Assembly: GCA_021307315.1 (NCBI GenBank)
Contig: JAJSPD010000231.1
Span: forward strand, 1-15,834
Length of the DNA: 15,834 bases
Reading direction: 5' to 3'
Source of the DNA: Bisporella sp. PMI_857
Taxonomy: Eukaryota > Ascomycota > Leotiomycetes > Helotiales > Helotiaceae
The notes below the pieces were generated by a model, which did no database searches, was not told the origin of the DNA, and worked only from the letters and a program-made list of their open reading frames with translations. A program made the translations under genes and the position numbers. The stretch's first letter is position 1; every line of letters begins with the position of its first letter. Positions 1 through 8,058 of this stretch are shown in pieces.

Positions 1-2
1 CT

Positions 3-800
3 GCACTTATAAAAATCAAAAGAAAACTATCGACAAGCTTTTATTTACAAACTAATAAACAAGCAAAACGAGCTAACTAAACAATAGAAATATACTTTAA
101 ATGCTATGTAAACTACAAGCAAAACAATTAAGTAAAGCTATTACTACTTGCACAATTTGCATACAACAGCGCAATTAATGAAACAACAAAAGTATTACTA
201 TTTTATGCTAACTATAGCTACGAGCTAAAAGTATATTACGAACTAAGCAAAAATAAAGCACATTTACAGTTTGCAATAATTAAAGTCGAACAACTTTAAA
301 CACTGCATTTGCAGCTAGTCGAAAACATTAAGTTTTTAACTAGAAATCCGCGAAGTACTACAATCGTAAGCATAGTGAAACATTACACTTTGAAAAAAAA
401 AATAAAGTTTATTTTGTGAAAAAAAACATTAAAACCAAAAAACCAAGCGACAAACTGAATTACAAAAAGTTGAAACTATTCAAAGTTAAACGAGTTGCAG
501 AACTAAATGCATTCGAACTTTATTTTTTAAAACTATAAACATATACTCAGTTTTTTTGCTATACTTATTAAACTAGTACCCGAAAAAGCACTACTAGCTT
601 TACACACGGAAATTGAACCGGTTAACTCAGAATTTGAATACGAAGTAAAAAAGATTTTAAACTACAAGTATATTAAAAGCAAACTAAAGTATTTGATTAA
701 ATAGTTGAATTATTTAGATTCGGAAAATACATAGAAATCAAAAGACATTTCAGCTGCTTTAAAATGTTTAAAAAGTTCCACCGTTAATATTTAAAAGCTT
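3..800 (+). pseudogene. Element A pol remnant: integrase C-terminal part plus chromodomain
   Basis: Integrase inserts the retrotransposon cDNA into the genome, and the chromodomain guides it to chromatin. Frame 3 starts in the catalytic core (KLSTSFYLQTN at 24-56, where active copies have the conserved TAFHPQTDGQT-like segment). It continues with WVKLL-type and LAQFAYNSAINETTK sequence (about 132-200) and the YANYSYE motif. The chromodomain begins at about 612 (IEPVNSEFEYEVKKIL) and runs to about 780, including the K-W-x-x-Y and SENT-W signature with tryptophans turned into TAG. Stops fall at expected Gln, Trp and Arg codons (CAA/CAG to TAA/TAG, TGG to TAG/TAA, CGA to TGA), and many Gly, Pro, Glu and Asp codons carry G-to-A or C-to-T changes. 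No insertion or deletion is needed over about 200 codons. The protein cannot be functional. Confidence 0.87.
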
Positions 801-854
801 TAAGTGCGACGCTTAAAAAACGTTTTTAGAAAAAAAAAAAGTATACGCATTAAA

Positions 855-1355
855 GTCGAAAAAACTTGTAAAAACAAGCTTGCGCGAGTTTCTAGCTTTT
901 ACTTTCTTGATCCGCTTCGGCAGCTAACTTTTTTTCCGCTTTTAAGCATTAAGTTTATCTAGAAATGCTAAACTACGACGCAACATTTTTTTTTACGAAT
1001 ACGAAAAAACTTTTTTAAGTACGTATTTTTTTAATACAAGCAGAAATTTTCGCAGAGCTTCGGCTAAAACTCGGCTTTTTTTTAGCTTTAGCTTTTTTTT
1101 TCTAATTTTTCTTTCGCTTTGTCCAGAAACACTTAGTTTTTAAAAGCAGACTCTAGCATTACACTTTAAAAGCGCTCGTTTTACGCATTTTAAGCAACAA
1201 GTCGACTTTTCAGCTTTTATACACTGTATAAAACGTTTATTTCGAGCATGTTTTTTTTCGCAAGCAGTACACGGAATTATTTTTTCGCCAGTCAGAATTA
1301 TTCGTTTTTTCAGATTTTTTTTTTTTATGTTTTTTCGCGACACTTTAAAATCCAA
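855..1355 (-). pseudogene. Decayed antisense accessory ORF of element A: cysteine motif plus coiled coil
   Basis: On the minus strand, 1355 down to 1140 is open for 71 codons. It holds a Cys-rich segment: CTAC, then IQC, then CCLKC, and a final Cys before ARVCF. After one TAA the same frame continues with a Lys/Leu/Glu-rich helical stretch (LAEALRKFLLVLKKY near 1069-1025), then a stop at 993-995 and KKMLRRSLAFLDKLNA near 992-945. The pattern of a Cys-x2-Cys cluster, a heptad-like coiled coil and a terminal MLRRGL-SLDEL-type motif matches a hypothetical protein common in fungal genomes. That match is from memory and could not be searched; its function is unknown to me. It lies tail to tail with pol and upstream of the 3' LTR, so I take it as an extra antisense gene carried by element A. 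The MLRRS for MLRRG change fits G-to-A decay. Confidence 0.5.
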
Positions 1356-1547
1356 ACAGTTAGCGTTTCGTTTAGTTGTTATAATAAAAAAAAAAACGGC
1401 TATACGGCTACTAGCGATATTTTTTTGACTTACTTAAACATGTAAACACGCTAAACTAGATAAAAATAGTGTTACGCGTATCGCTAACAAACTTATGCTT
1501 TAAAAGCTTAAGCTCGGTAAGTTAGCTTACACAAAGAAACTTTGAAG

Positions 1548-1827
1548 TGAAAGTCACGTGATGGATCATGGATTATGCTATAATCCATAAGCTAACTGGA
1601 TTATAGCTTCTGCAATATCCAACCCACGAAGCCTATATAATAGATAGCTTTCCTATTAAATAAAGCTTCGTGCTCAACTCAAATAGTATTCTTCAGTAGC
1701 ATACTTGTTATTGGGATCTAGTCTCATATGTGATATACCTACTTCTCCCCAGACCAACAAACCTCGGACCAAGATCTTCTATCTATATTGGATCAGCCAA
1801 TAGGACCGTAACATGTAATTACTAACA
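1548..1827 (+). repeat. Probable 3' LTR of element A
   Basis: Composition changes sharply near 1540, from AT-rich decayed sequence to ordinary sequence, and stays so to 1827. The right boundary is set by the return of element B's pol frame at 1828, and the segment ends in ACTAACA as LTRs end in CA. The left boundary is tentative: TGAAAGTCACGTG at 1548 starts with TG, follows a purine-rich run, and its first nine bases match the reverse complement of the right end at six positions. Inside are a CACGTGAT box at 1555, TATATAA at 1634, and an inverted repeat with 10-base arms at 1577-1586 and 1598-1607, preceded by a further GGATTAT at 1570. Bases 1828-1832 (GTATC) would be the target-site duplication; its partner is off-window. 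Confidence 0.6.
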
Positions 1828-4215
1828 GTATCGAAATAAATCTAAAAAAAGTACAAATTGTTACTAACTAAAAACTTTTTACATTTGTACGCAGTATACA
1901 GTTATTTTTCGGCTTTTGCAATTTTTATTAACGATTTATTAAAAACTACGGAGCTATTGCTCGTTCGTTAAACTACTTAACAAGCAAAAACGTTTTATTC
2001 GACTTTAATAACGAGTATTACGCATCGTTTAAGCAACTAAAGCAAGCGCTAATTACAGCTCCGGTACTGACTTATTACAACTCGTAAAAAAAAGTTTTGC
2101 TAAAAATAAACGTTTTTAACGAAGTAATTGCAAAAGTATTGTTTTAAAAAACTATAAACAACAAAAACGTTTTATAGCAATTTGTAAACTATTTTTTAAA
2201 AACTTTAACTTTTGCAAAGTTTAACTATTAAATACACAACAAAAAAATGCTAGTTATAGTTCGTTTTTTCGAACAATAAAAAGCTAATTTAGCACAAATC
2301 GACTACAAAGTCAAAATAATTACTAATTACAAAGTACTAAAATATTTTATAACTTTTAAAAAGCTTAACAGTCGCTAAATTAAATAAGTTGAAGCATTAT
2401 TCGAATTTTTTTTTACAATTATATATCGACCGAGCTGCAAAAATGAAAAAGCAAACGCGTTAATACAAAAAAATCAAAATACGAAAAATTTACAAATTAC
2501 AAAAAAACGTTATTGCATGTAACAGTTTTTTACAAATAACTAAGTCGATTTTTGTATTCGCGCAAAACTGCTAAATAATACGCAGTATATATTCGCACTA
2601 ATAAAAAAACCGACAAGCGAATAAGCAACGATTTTGTTAAAAACTTTATTTTTATAAATACTCGCAAATCGAATTGTAGCTGCTAATCGCAGTTTTTTAA
2701 AGCTAGCAACAAACTGTCAGCAAACAGTAAACAAAAAACAAAACTAAGCTGTAAGCAACAAGTTATTGTTGTAGCAAAGCCGACTAGTAGTTTTTTTTAT
2801 TAACAATTTTTGCACGAAGTTAATTTAAAAAGTTTACGTTTAAATATCGGCAATATACTTTAGCCGAACTAAAACTGTAATTGTAATAATTAAACAATAC
2901 TAGTAAAAAAACTTACGCACCGACGTAAAACAATATATAAACAACTATAAAAAGTATAAACACGTTATAGTATTCAAAAACAAACTTTAAACAAACTACA
3001 ATTTTGCTAGTTCCGGAAAAACTATAGCAACACGTAGCTATAAATTTAAATCGTACTCGACAAATCGTTACAGCTACGATTCGGTTTTAGTAGTAATAAA
3101 CAAATTCAGTAAACAGTCCGTAACGATACTATATTACAAAACGACAATCGCAAAAAATATAGCACAGCTGTTTATCGATTACGTTTACAAGTTACAAAAA
3201 GCACTAATTACTATTGTATTAAACAAAAGTCTTTAGTTTATTTCAACGTTTTAGCACGAACTTTGTTAAATTTTCGAAATAAAACTTAAGTTTCGACAGC
3301 GTTTTATTTTAAATTAACAAGCAAACAAAAATTATAAACTAGTACTTTAATTAAAAGTTTCGGCTTTTTATAAATTATTATTAAAACAACTAGTCGAGCT
3401 TAGTAGCTTTAATAAACTACGCGCAGCTGATTTTACTTTATAAAAGCTTAAGTATACTGTTTTTGTTCGAAGTGCTTAACAGTTATACGCTAACTACGTT
3501 TTATAATTAAAACAGCCGAAAAAGCTTTTAACAGCCAAAAAAAAGCTAACGTAAAAAAAGCAACCGCTTTCGCTAAAAAATGCACTTTACTTAAAACACT
3601 GCTTGTAGTTTGCTTCGCAAAGCTTAAAAACGAATAAAAGCATCCGTAAATAAACACTGCAAAAATATTAATTTCGGTATAAACGACTAAATATACGTGT
3701 CGACAAAAAACTAAAAAACCGACAAGCTTAGTAAAAAGCTCGACATTCAAAACGCTAGCTTTTACAAAATTCTAGCTTAAAAAAAAAACTTTTACTGGCT
3801 GCAACTGCTTAACAATTTAAAAATACATTTCGTGTTTGCACTACAGCTGCTCCGCAAAACTGCAATAATTGTTACTAAGCTAATTACTTGTTTTAGAACT
3901 ACTTATACAAATTACGAAAAACGAAAAGTAAAAAGTAAAAGAAATTCTAGCTGTTCGGGTCCGTAATCGACGGCTACAGTACAAAGCAAAATAAGTAAGT
4001 TACAATATCGATCTCGAATAGTATTCAGCCTCTAATTTCAAGTATAGCCCACACAAGCTCAAAAACTTTCACCTACACAACTCTACGCTTAAAAAACCGC
4101 CGGCAAACTTACTGAAATAGATCAAAGAATGGGAACAGAGCAAAAACGACTACGATGAGCTAAAGGGCGATTCGGAAGCATCAGAAAGCTTGAAGGCAAG
4201 CTTTTTCGGAAGGGG
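1828..4215 (+). pseudogene. Element B pol remnant: RT end, RNase H, integrase, chromodomain
   Basis: Recognisable landmarks in order are: the RT thumb/connection (LKKVQIVTN at 1842, FFGFCNFY at 1905-1928, and a FKQLKQALITAPVLTYY-like stretch to about 2085); the RNase H end (YRPSCKNEKANAL, about 2423-2460, where active elements have an ADALSR-type sequence, so the Asp is now Asn); the decayed integrase zinc-binding region (about 2900-3000, with Cys positions turned to Tyr); the integrase core (SYDSVLVVINKFSK at about 3072, then FISTF at about 3238, with the expected SDRG segment reading LNKS so that the catalytic Asp is lost); and the chromodomain (EILAVRVRNRRLQYKAK from 3941, then EWY with Trp as TAG, then SNFKYSPHKLKNFH). 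The frame runs through FFGRGG into the LTR. Dozens of stops and several frame changes make it dead. Confidence 0.82.
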
Positions 4216-4221
4216 GGGTGA

Positions 4222-4424
4222 TGTCACGGCGCTGGCGCGCCTACGGCTTCTATAAGGCCTGACGGCCTGTAAGGCACCCGTGGGGACACTCGCGTAGCAC
4301 GTCACGTGATCCGAACTCCTGTATATAGGCTTCCCTTTCTACTTCCATAGTTCTGTAGTTCTATTATTCTCGATTCTTACCCGTATTACTTTGAGCCGTT
4401 GCTCCTATCCTACGTGCCGTGACA
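4222..4424 (+). repeat. 3' LTR of element B
   Basis: The segment is 203 bp and bounded by a perfect 9-base terminal inverted repeat: TGTCACGGC at 4222-4230 and GCCGTGACA at 4416-4424. It is preceded by a polypurine tract with the spacer TGA. It contains CACGTGATCC at 4303-4312 and TATATA at 4322-4327, about 20 bases apart, which look like the promoter. It is far richer in G+C than the element's interior and shows little of the transition decay. Boundaries are confident because both termini and the polypurine tract agree. Confidence 0.9.
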
Positions 4425-4506
4425 GTACCCTCATATATAGAACTCAAATAGATCAATAGAATCTTATTTAATTGCTCTACAATTTTGCAAATCTCTTGAT
4501 AATATC

Positions 4507-6111
4507 ATGAAGCCCTCATATACCGAAGAAGATGTCATGCGAGCACTTGATAAGGTTGCAAATAGGAAGTCTGTGCGGCGGACGGCCTTGGAATACGGTG
4601 TTCCAAAGTCTACTCTTACAGACAGATTAAATGGCCACACATCACGTCAAGAAAGAGCAGAACACTTGCAAAAGCTTGCACCAATTCAGGAAAAACGTTT
4701 GACAGAGTGGATTCTAGTTCAAAAGTCTTTAAAGCTTAGTCCTACTTATGTACAGATCAAGGATTTTGCTCAACGCTTTATTGCTATCCGTAAAGACACG
4801 ACTACACTAGAAAAACGATAAATACGAGCTTTTTTAAAAAAGAATCCTATGCTAAAGACCAAAAAGCAAGTCAGGATTAATTCTACTCGTGTCAATAGCG
4901 CTACAACAAGTATTATTAAAGCTTGGTTTCAAAAATTAAAAATTCCTGAAATCAAAACTATTAAACCAAAGAATCGTTGGAACATAGACGAAGCTGGTAT
5001 AATGGAAAGTCAAAGATCTAATGAGCTAGTAGTAAGAAGTGTTAATCGACGTTTTATTCAAAAAAAACAGCCTGGTTCTAAAGCGTAGACGTTTTTTATC
5101 GAATGCATTTCAGCTACAGAAGTAGCAATTTCTCCATTAGTTATGTTTAAAAGCAAAACAGTTCAACAACAATAGTTTCCTACTAGTTTGGATACTTTTA
5201 AAGATTGGAAGTTTACTGCAACTGAAAACGGCTGAACATCTAATAAAACAGCTTTAGAATAGCTGACGAAAGTGTTTATTCTTTACACTACTCCAAGCAA
5301 CTTTAAAGAGCCTCGACTACTTATTTTAAACGAACATAAAAGTCATGAAACAACAGATTTTATGTATAAGTGCTTTCAGCACAATATACACTTGTTATTT
5401 CTACCACTATATACATTTTATGTACTACAACCTTTGGATTTGTTCATTTTCTTTCCTTTAAAAGAATTATACCGCAAAAAAGTTAGTTACTTAAGTCTTA
5501 TAACTGATTCTACACCAATTAGAAAGCGAAACTTTCTAGTTTGCTATCAGAAAGCTCGCCAAAAGAGTTTAACAGAAAAGAATATCCGAACTAGCTAGAA
5601 AGTTACAGGTTTATAGCCAAAAAATATATCCAAGCCACTTATAAGCCGTTTGCTATTAGAAAATAGCAATAAAGCTGTTCAACCAACTCAACAAGACGTT
5701 ATTAAAAAATCAAGACTAGTATAAAATAAAAATATATCACTAGTTGCTTAGAATACCCCCAAAAGATCAAAAGATTTACGTTTACAAACTGAAACAGTTT
5801 CCAAATTGGGCAAAGTCGACATGCCAACTTGTCGACAACTCTTTAAAAAGATTGTAAAAGGATTTGATAAAAAGAACTACGCTTTAAAGCAATCAGAACT
5901 TCGAATCAAGCAATTGGAAACTAGATTGAAGCAATTGGCACTTAAAAAAAGAAGAAAAGTTCAAACTAGTCCAAATTCGAAGTTTGCAAATATTAAGGCT
6001 ATTAAAAAAGCTCAAATCAAGGCGAGAGACCGTAAAATTGAAGAAGAAAACTCTGATTCTACTTTAGATTCAGAGTCTACAGGCGATTGTATAGAAGTTG
6101 AGGAACCATAG
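4507..6111 (+). pseudogene. Fot1/pogo-like transposase, broken by nine in-frame stops
   Basis: The transposase cuts and pastes the element at TA sites. All 534 codons lie in one frame with no indel. It starts with ATG at 4507 and an N-terminal psq-type helix-turn-helix (YTEEDVMRALDKVANRKS, then YGVPKSTLTDRL), followed by a CENP-B-like second DNA-binding part (QEKRLTEWILVQ). The DDE region has NIDEAGIM (first Asp at 4987), ENG-TSN, LILNEHKSHET (second catalytic Asp now Asn at 5329-5331) and LQPLDL (third Asp at 5437). A basic coiled coil ends it (about 5830-5960). Stops at 4819, 5086, 5173, 5233, 5260, 5596, 5614, 5722 and 5749 replace mostly Trp or Gln codons. The length is normal for the family, so the gene died by substitutions alone. 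Confidence 0.88.
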
Positions 6112-6153
6112 AGTTATTAGGGTTGTAAGTAGTAGGTGTCATGCTAAGCGAGG

Positions 6154-6195
6154 TGGCCGGAAGGGGGGGGTGGCCGGAAGGGGGGGCCTCCGACT
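6154..6195 (-). repeat. Right terminal repeat of the Fot1-like element with internal tandem repeat
   Basis: Two near-identical units stand side by side, TGGCCGGAA followed by eight G at 6154-6170 and TGGCCGGAA followed by seven G at 6171-6186, then CCTCCGACT to 6195. TA follows directly at 6196-6197. The position after the transposase stop, the AGTC terminus read inward and the flanking TA identify it as the element's right end. Its left partner is not in the window. Confidence 0.6.
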
Positions 6196-6199
6196 TAAA

Positions 6200-7362
6200 T
6201 CGTTCTTTGCGGCAAAAAACGAGCACGACAACTTTTTTGTAGTAGTCGATAGATTTTGCAAATAAGCAGTATCGATTTTTTGTTCGAAGTCGGCAAATGC
6301 TCGAAATATAGCTCGCATGTATATCGAGCGTATTTACTGCCGTTACGGAGCTTTTTAGACAATAGTGTCAGACAGAGGCTTTTAGTTTATTTCATCGTTT
6401 TAGAACGAGTTTACGCATATTCTAGGAGTAAAGCTAAAGCTTTTTACAGTATATTACTTTTAAACGGACGGCTAAACAGAAATTGTTAACTAGTATATTG
6501 ATTTACGGCTTAAGCCTTTTATTAATTACTATCAGAACGACTGGCCAAAGCTGATTTCTATAGTAGACTACGCGCAGTTTACGTTACTGCACGAAAGCTT
6601 AAGAATAATGTTTTCGTTTAAGGTTTAATACGGCTATAAGCCGAACACGTTTTGGAACTAGAAACTTGCGGAAAAAGCACTAAAAAACGCGCGGGAAAAG
6701 CTTAACCGGGAAAAAGCTTAAGCATACGCGCAAAGAATGCATAAAGTATAGAAAAAGGCCAAAAAGTGCTTGCAACGAGTACAGAAAGTCTACGCTAAAA
6801 GCGCTAACAAGCGCTGCCGATCAGTAGATTTCGGCGTAAATGATTACGTTTATGTGCTAGCAAAGAACTGGCGCAAAGAACGGCTTAGTGCTAAGCTCGA
6901 TTTTTAAATGGAGAGCTTTTGGCTTATTATTGCTCAGGAAAGCCACTTTTTTCGATTAGGGCTTCCGAGCTTTATAAAAATACACTTTGTGTTTTTAGCC
7001 GATCGTTTGCGTAAAGCAAAAAATGCTTCTTTGCTAGGACAAATTGCGGAAAAAACTGAGCTAATTATTGTCGAAAACGAGCTGAAGTAGGAACTGGAAG
7101 AAGTGCTAGCTAGCAAGCTAGAGCGTGGGAAGCTTAAGTACAGAGCTTGCTAAGTAAACTAAAAAAAAAACCCCCCGAGTAGTACTTAGCTTCCGACTTG
7201 AAATACGCTTTTTATTTGCTGAAAGCGTTCTATTTACAGAACTTAAGCGCGGAAAAGCTGCCCTTGAAGCTAGAGAATTGAATTAGAGCATAAGAAAAGA
7301 GTATTGACAATTACGACTACTTAAATAGTAACCTGCCGTGCTCTTAAAGCTCGAGAGCGAAC
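6200..7362 (+). pseudogene. Element C pol remnant: integrase core, C-terminal domain, chromodomain
   Basis: The frame from about 6200 gives GHDN-like sequence and then NFFVVVDRFCK (6230-6263), RMYIERIYCRYGAF (6319-6360), TIVSDRGF with the catalytic Asp kept (about 6364), FISSF, TDG and TEIVN (about 6469-6490), and NYYQNDWPKLISIVDYAQ (about 6525-6580). After a frame change come VDFGVNDYVYVLAKNW (about 6827-6875) and SFIKIHFVFLADRLRKA (about 6970-7020). The chromodomain follows (about 7090-7270: EVLASKLERGKLKYRA, then YLASDLKYA after a C-run frame change at 7169-7176, and KAFYLQNL). In-frame stops sit at conserved Gln or Trp codons, for example around DRGP-Q-F and TDG-Q-TE. The protein is non-functional. 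Confidence 0.83.
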
Positions 7363-7382
7363 TTTTTCCGGAGGGGGGGTGA

Positions 7383-7556
7383 TGTTACGTCGCGTGCTCC
7401 CAAGCACACGTGATCCATATTAAGCGAGCTCCCCGAGCTCCTCGTGTATATATAGCCTGCTCTCCCCGAGCTCCCTTTTCCTTCCTTAGCTATAGATTCT
7501 CGTATAGTACCACAGCTGCCCTCTGTATCTGTAGATCCACAGCTCGTGCCGTGACA
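7383..7556 (+). repeat. 3' LTR of element C
   Basis: The segment is 174 bp, starting TGTTACGTCGCG after the polypurine tract and TGA, and ending GTGCCGTGACA. The end is identical to that of element B's LTR over 11 bases, and the start differs from B's by a C-to-T at base 4. It holds CACGTGATCC at 7407-7416 and TATATATA at 7447-7454. A GAGCTCC-type motif recurs at about 7427-7440 and 7465-7472. The LTR is much less mutated than the interior. Confidence 0.85.
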
Positions 7557-8058
7557 ATAAAGGCGCTTGTTAGGTAAAAATGATCGAAAAACGAAAGCTT
7601 GCTTGCCTTGTAATACTATTAGTAGTAGTATTAGTCATATAAGTTATCACCTTTTTATATAAGGGCCAGTCCCCAAACCTCTATATTTCGCTGTGTTCAA
7701 AAGATTTTATGGGTGGTATATAGTCACCAGGGGAGGCTTTGCCAGCGTGAGCAATCTTTAGGTGGCCTTTGACGCTTGTTGGGATGAGGGCGAAATGACA
7801 ACGGGAACAGAGTAGGGCCGAGTAGGCTGGGTCGAAATGGATGAAATCCGTGTGCTATAAGCACTAAGTCGAACGCTACTGCCATAAAGAATATGCGCGA
7901 GGTGCTTTAGTACATGGGTCCCGTCGCGTTGAAGAAGGCTTCGCTATGGGGACCAATGAACGGCTCGAGAAACGAAACTCATAGCAGTTTCGTTTAAGCA
8001 TACTAATAAGGAAATCGATATAATAAATAATCTTCTTTATAACTATATCAATCACAAT
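7557..8058. other. Intergenic stretch between transposon block and transporter gene
   Basis: No recognisable gene or RNA was seen. Two perfect inverted repeats stand out: arms at 7611-7618 and 7626-7633 (8 bp, 7-base loop) and arms at 7970-7979 and 7986-7995 (10 bp, 6-base loop). About 65 minus-strand codons are open near 7755-7955 without a known motif, and I do not call them a gene. Base composition is ordinary, unlike the block to the left. Confidence 0.6.
7970..7995. other. Perfect 10-bp hairpin downstream of the transporter gene
   Basis: AAACGAAACT at 7970-7979 and its exact reverse complement at 7986-7995 are separated by CATAGC. The hairpin starts about 65 bases past the transporter stop codon on its transcribed strand, so it could fold in the 3' UTR or mark an mRNA end. 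The structure is seen directly; its role is inference. Confidence 0.4.

Larger units (their letters stand above)
1..1827 (+). mobile_element. Ty3/gypsy element A, 3' part, heavily mutated (left end outside window)
   Basis: This is the end of a chromodomain-type (chromovirus-like) Ty3/gypsy retrotransposon on the plus strand. One reading frame (codons starting at 3, 6, 9...) gives recognisable integrase C-terminal sequence and then a chromodomain for about 260 codons without a net frameshift, broken only by stop codons. After the pol end near 800 comes a decayed antisense ORF (about 855-1355), an AT-rich stretch, and a less mutated LTR-like segment to 1827. At 1828 the reverse transcriptase of a different element (B) begins at once, so A appears inserted into B. 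The interior is very AT-rich and poor in CC/GG. The 5' LTR, gag, protease, RT and RNase H must lie left of the window. The family assignment is firm; the exact left boundary of the LTR is not. Confidence 0.85.
1828..4424 (+). mobile_element. Ty3/gypsy element B, 3' part from reverse transcriptase to LTR
   Basis: This is a second plus-strand gypsy element. It starts abruptly inside reverse transcriptase at the junction with A's LTR and proceeds through RNase H, integrase and chromodomain to a polypurine tract (GGAAGGGGGGG, 4208-4218) and a 3' LTR. The interior up to about 4000 is AT-rich with many Gln/Trp-to-stop changes and some frame changes. From about 4040 the sequence is much better preserved. 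The 5' LTR, gag and most of RT are expected left of the window, on the far side of element A. Bases 4425-4429 (GTACC) would be its target-site duplication. Confidence 0.85.
4425..6195 (+). mobile_element. Fot1/pogo-like DNA transposon, left terminus missing
   Basis: This Tc1/mariner-superfamily element of the fungal Fot1/pogo type has a transposase pseudogene (4507-6111) and a right terminus at 6195. Read inward from the right, the end begins AGTCGGAGGCCCCCC, and AGTC is a typical Fot1-type start. It is followed outside by TA (6196-6197), the usual target dinucleotide, and the integrase frame of element C resumes there. The terminal region contains a tandem 16-17 base repeat (TGGCCGGAAGGGGGGG at 6154 and 6171). 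No matching left inverted repeat is present: element B's LTR ends at 4424, 82 bases ahead of the transposase start. The left end is therefore probably beyond B, outside the window. Confidence 0.8.
6196..7556 (+). mobile_element. Ty3/gypsy element C, 3' part from integrase to LTR
   Basis: This is a third plus-strand gypsy remnant. It begins at the TA next to the Fot1-like terminus, already inside the integrase gene, and runs through the integrase core, C-terminal domain and chromodomain to a polypurine tract (GGAGGGGGGG, 7370-7379) and LTR. It belongs to the same broad group as B: same polypurine tract plus TGA spacer, same LTR terminal bases and similar pol order. The left half is expected off-window, beyond the missing left end of the Fot1-like element. 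ATAAA at 7557-7561 would be its target-site duplication. This LTR marks the end of the transposon block. Confidence 0.83.

Noticed and set aside
1248..1445. Plus-strand open frame rich in Phe/Ser/Tyr
   Set aside because: It is opposite the Cys-motif ORF and made of T-runs; a shadow frame.
1478..1832. GTATCG at 1478 and 1828 as target duplication of an insertion starting near 1484
   Set aside because: The sequence after the first copy does not start with TG and belongs to A's AT-rich interior. The true partner of 1828-1832 should be left of A's 5' LTR; six matching bases can be chance.
3490..3750. Minus-strand open frame in element B
   Set aside because: It overlaps decayed pol, is AT-rich and has no recognisable motif; it is open by composition.
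1..4000. Editing of retrotransposon cDNA (single-strand deamination)
   Set aside because: Both C-to-T and G-to-A changes are abundant on the coding strand (Gln to stop and Trp to stop, Glu to Lys), so double-stranded DNA was the target.
7640..8000. tRNA or other structured RNA in the GC-richer stretch
   Set aside because: No A-box/B-box arrangement or cloverleaf could be traced; only simple hairpins are visible.
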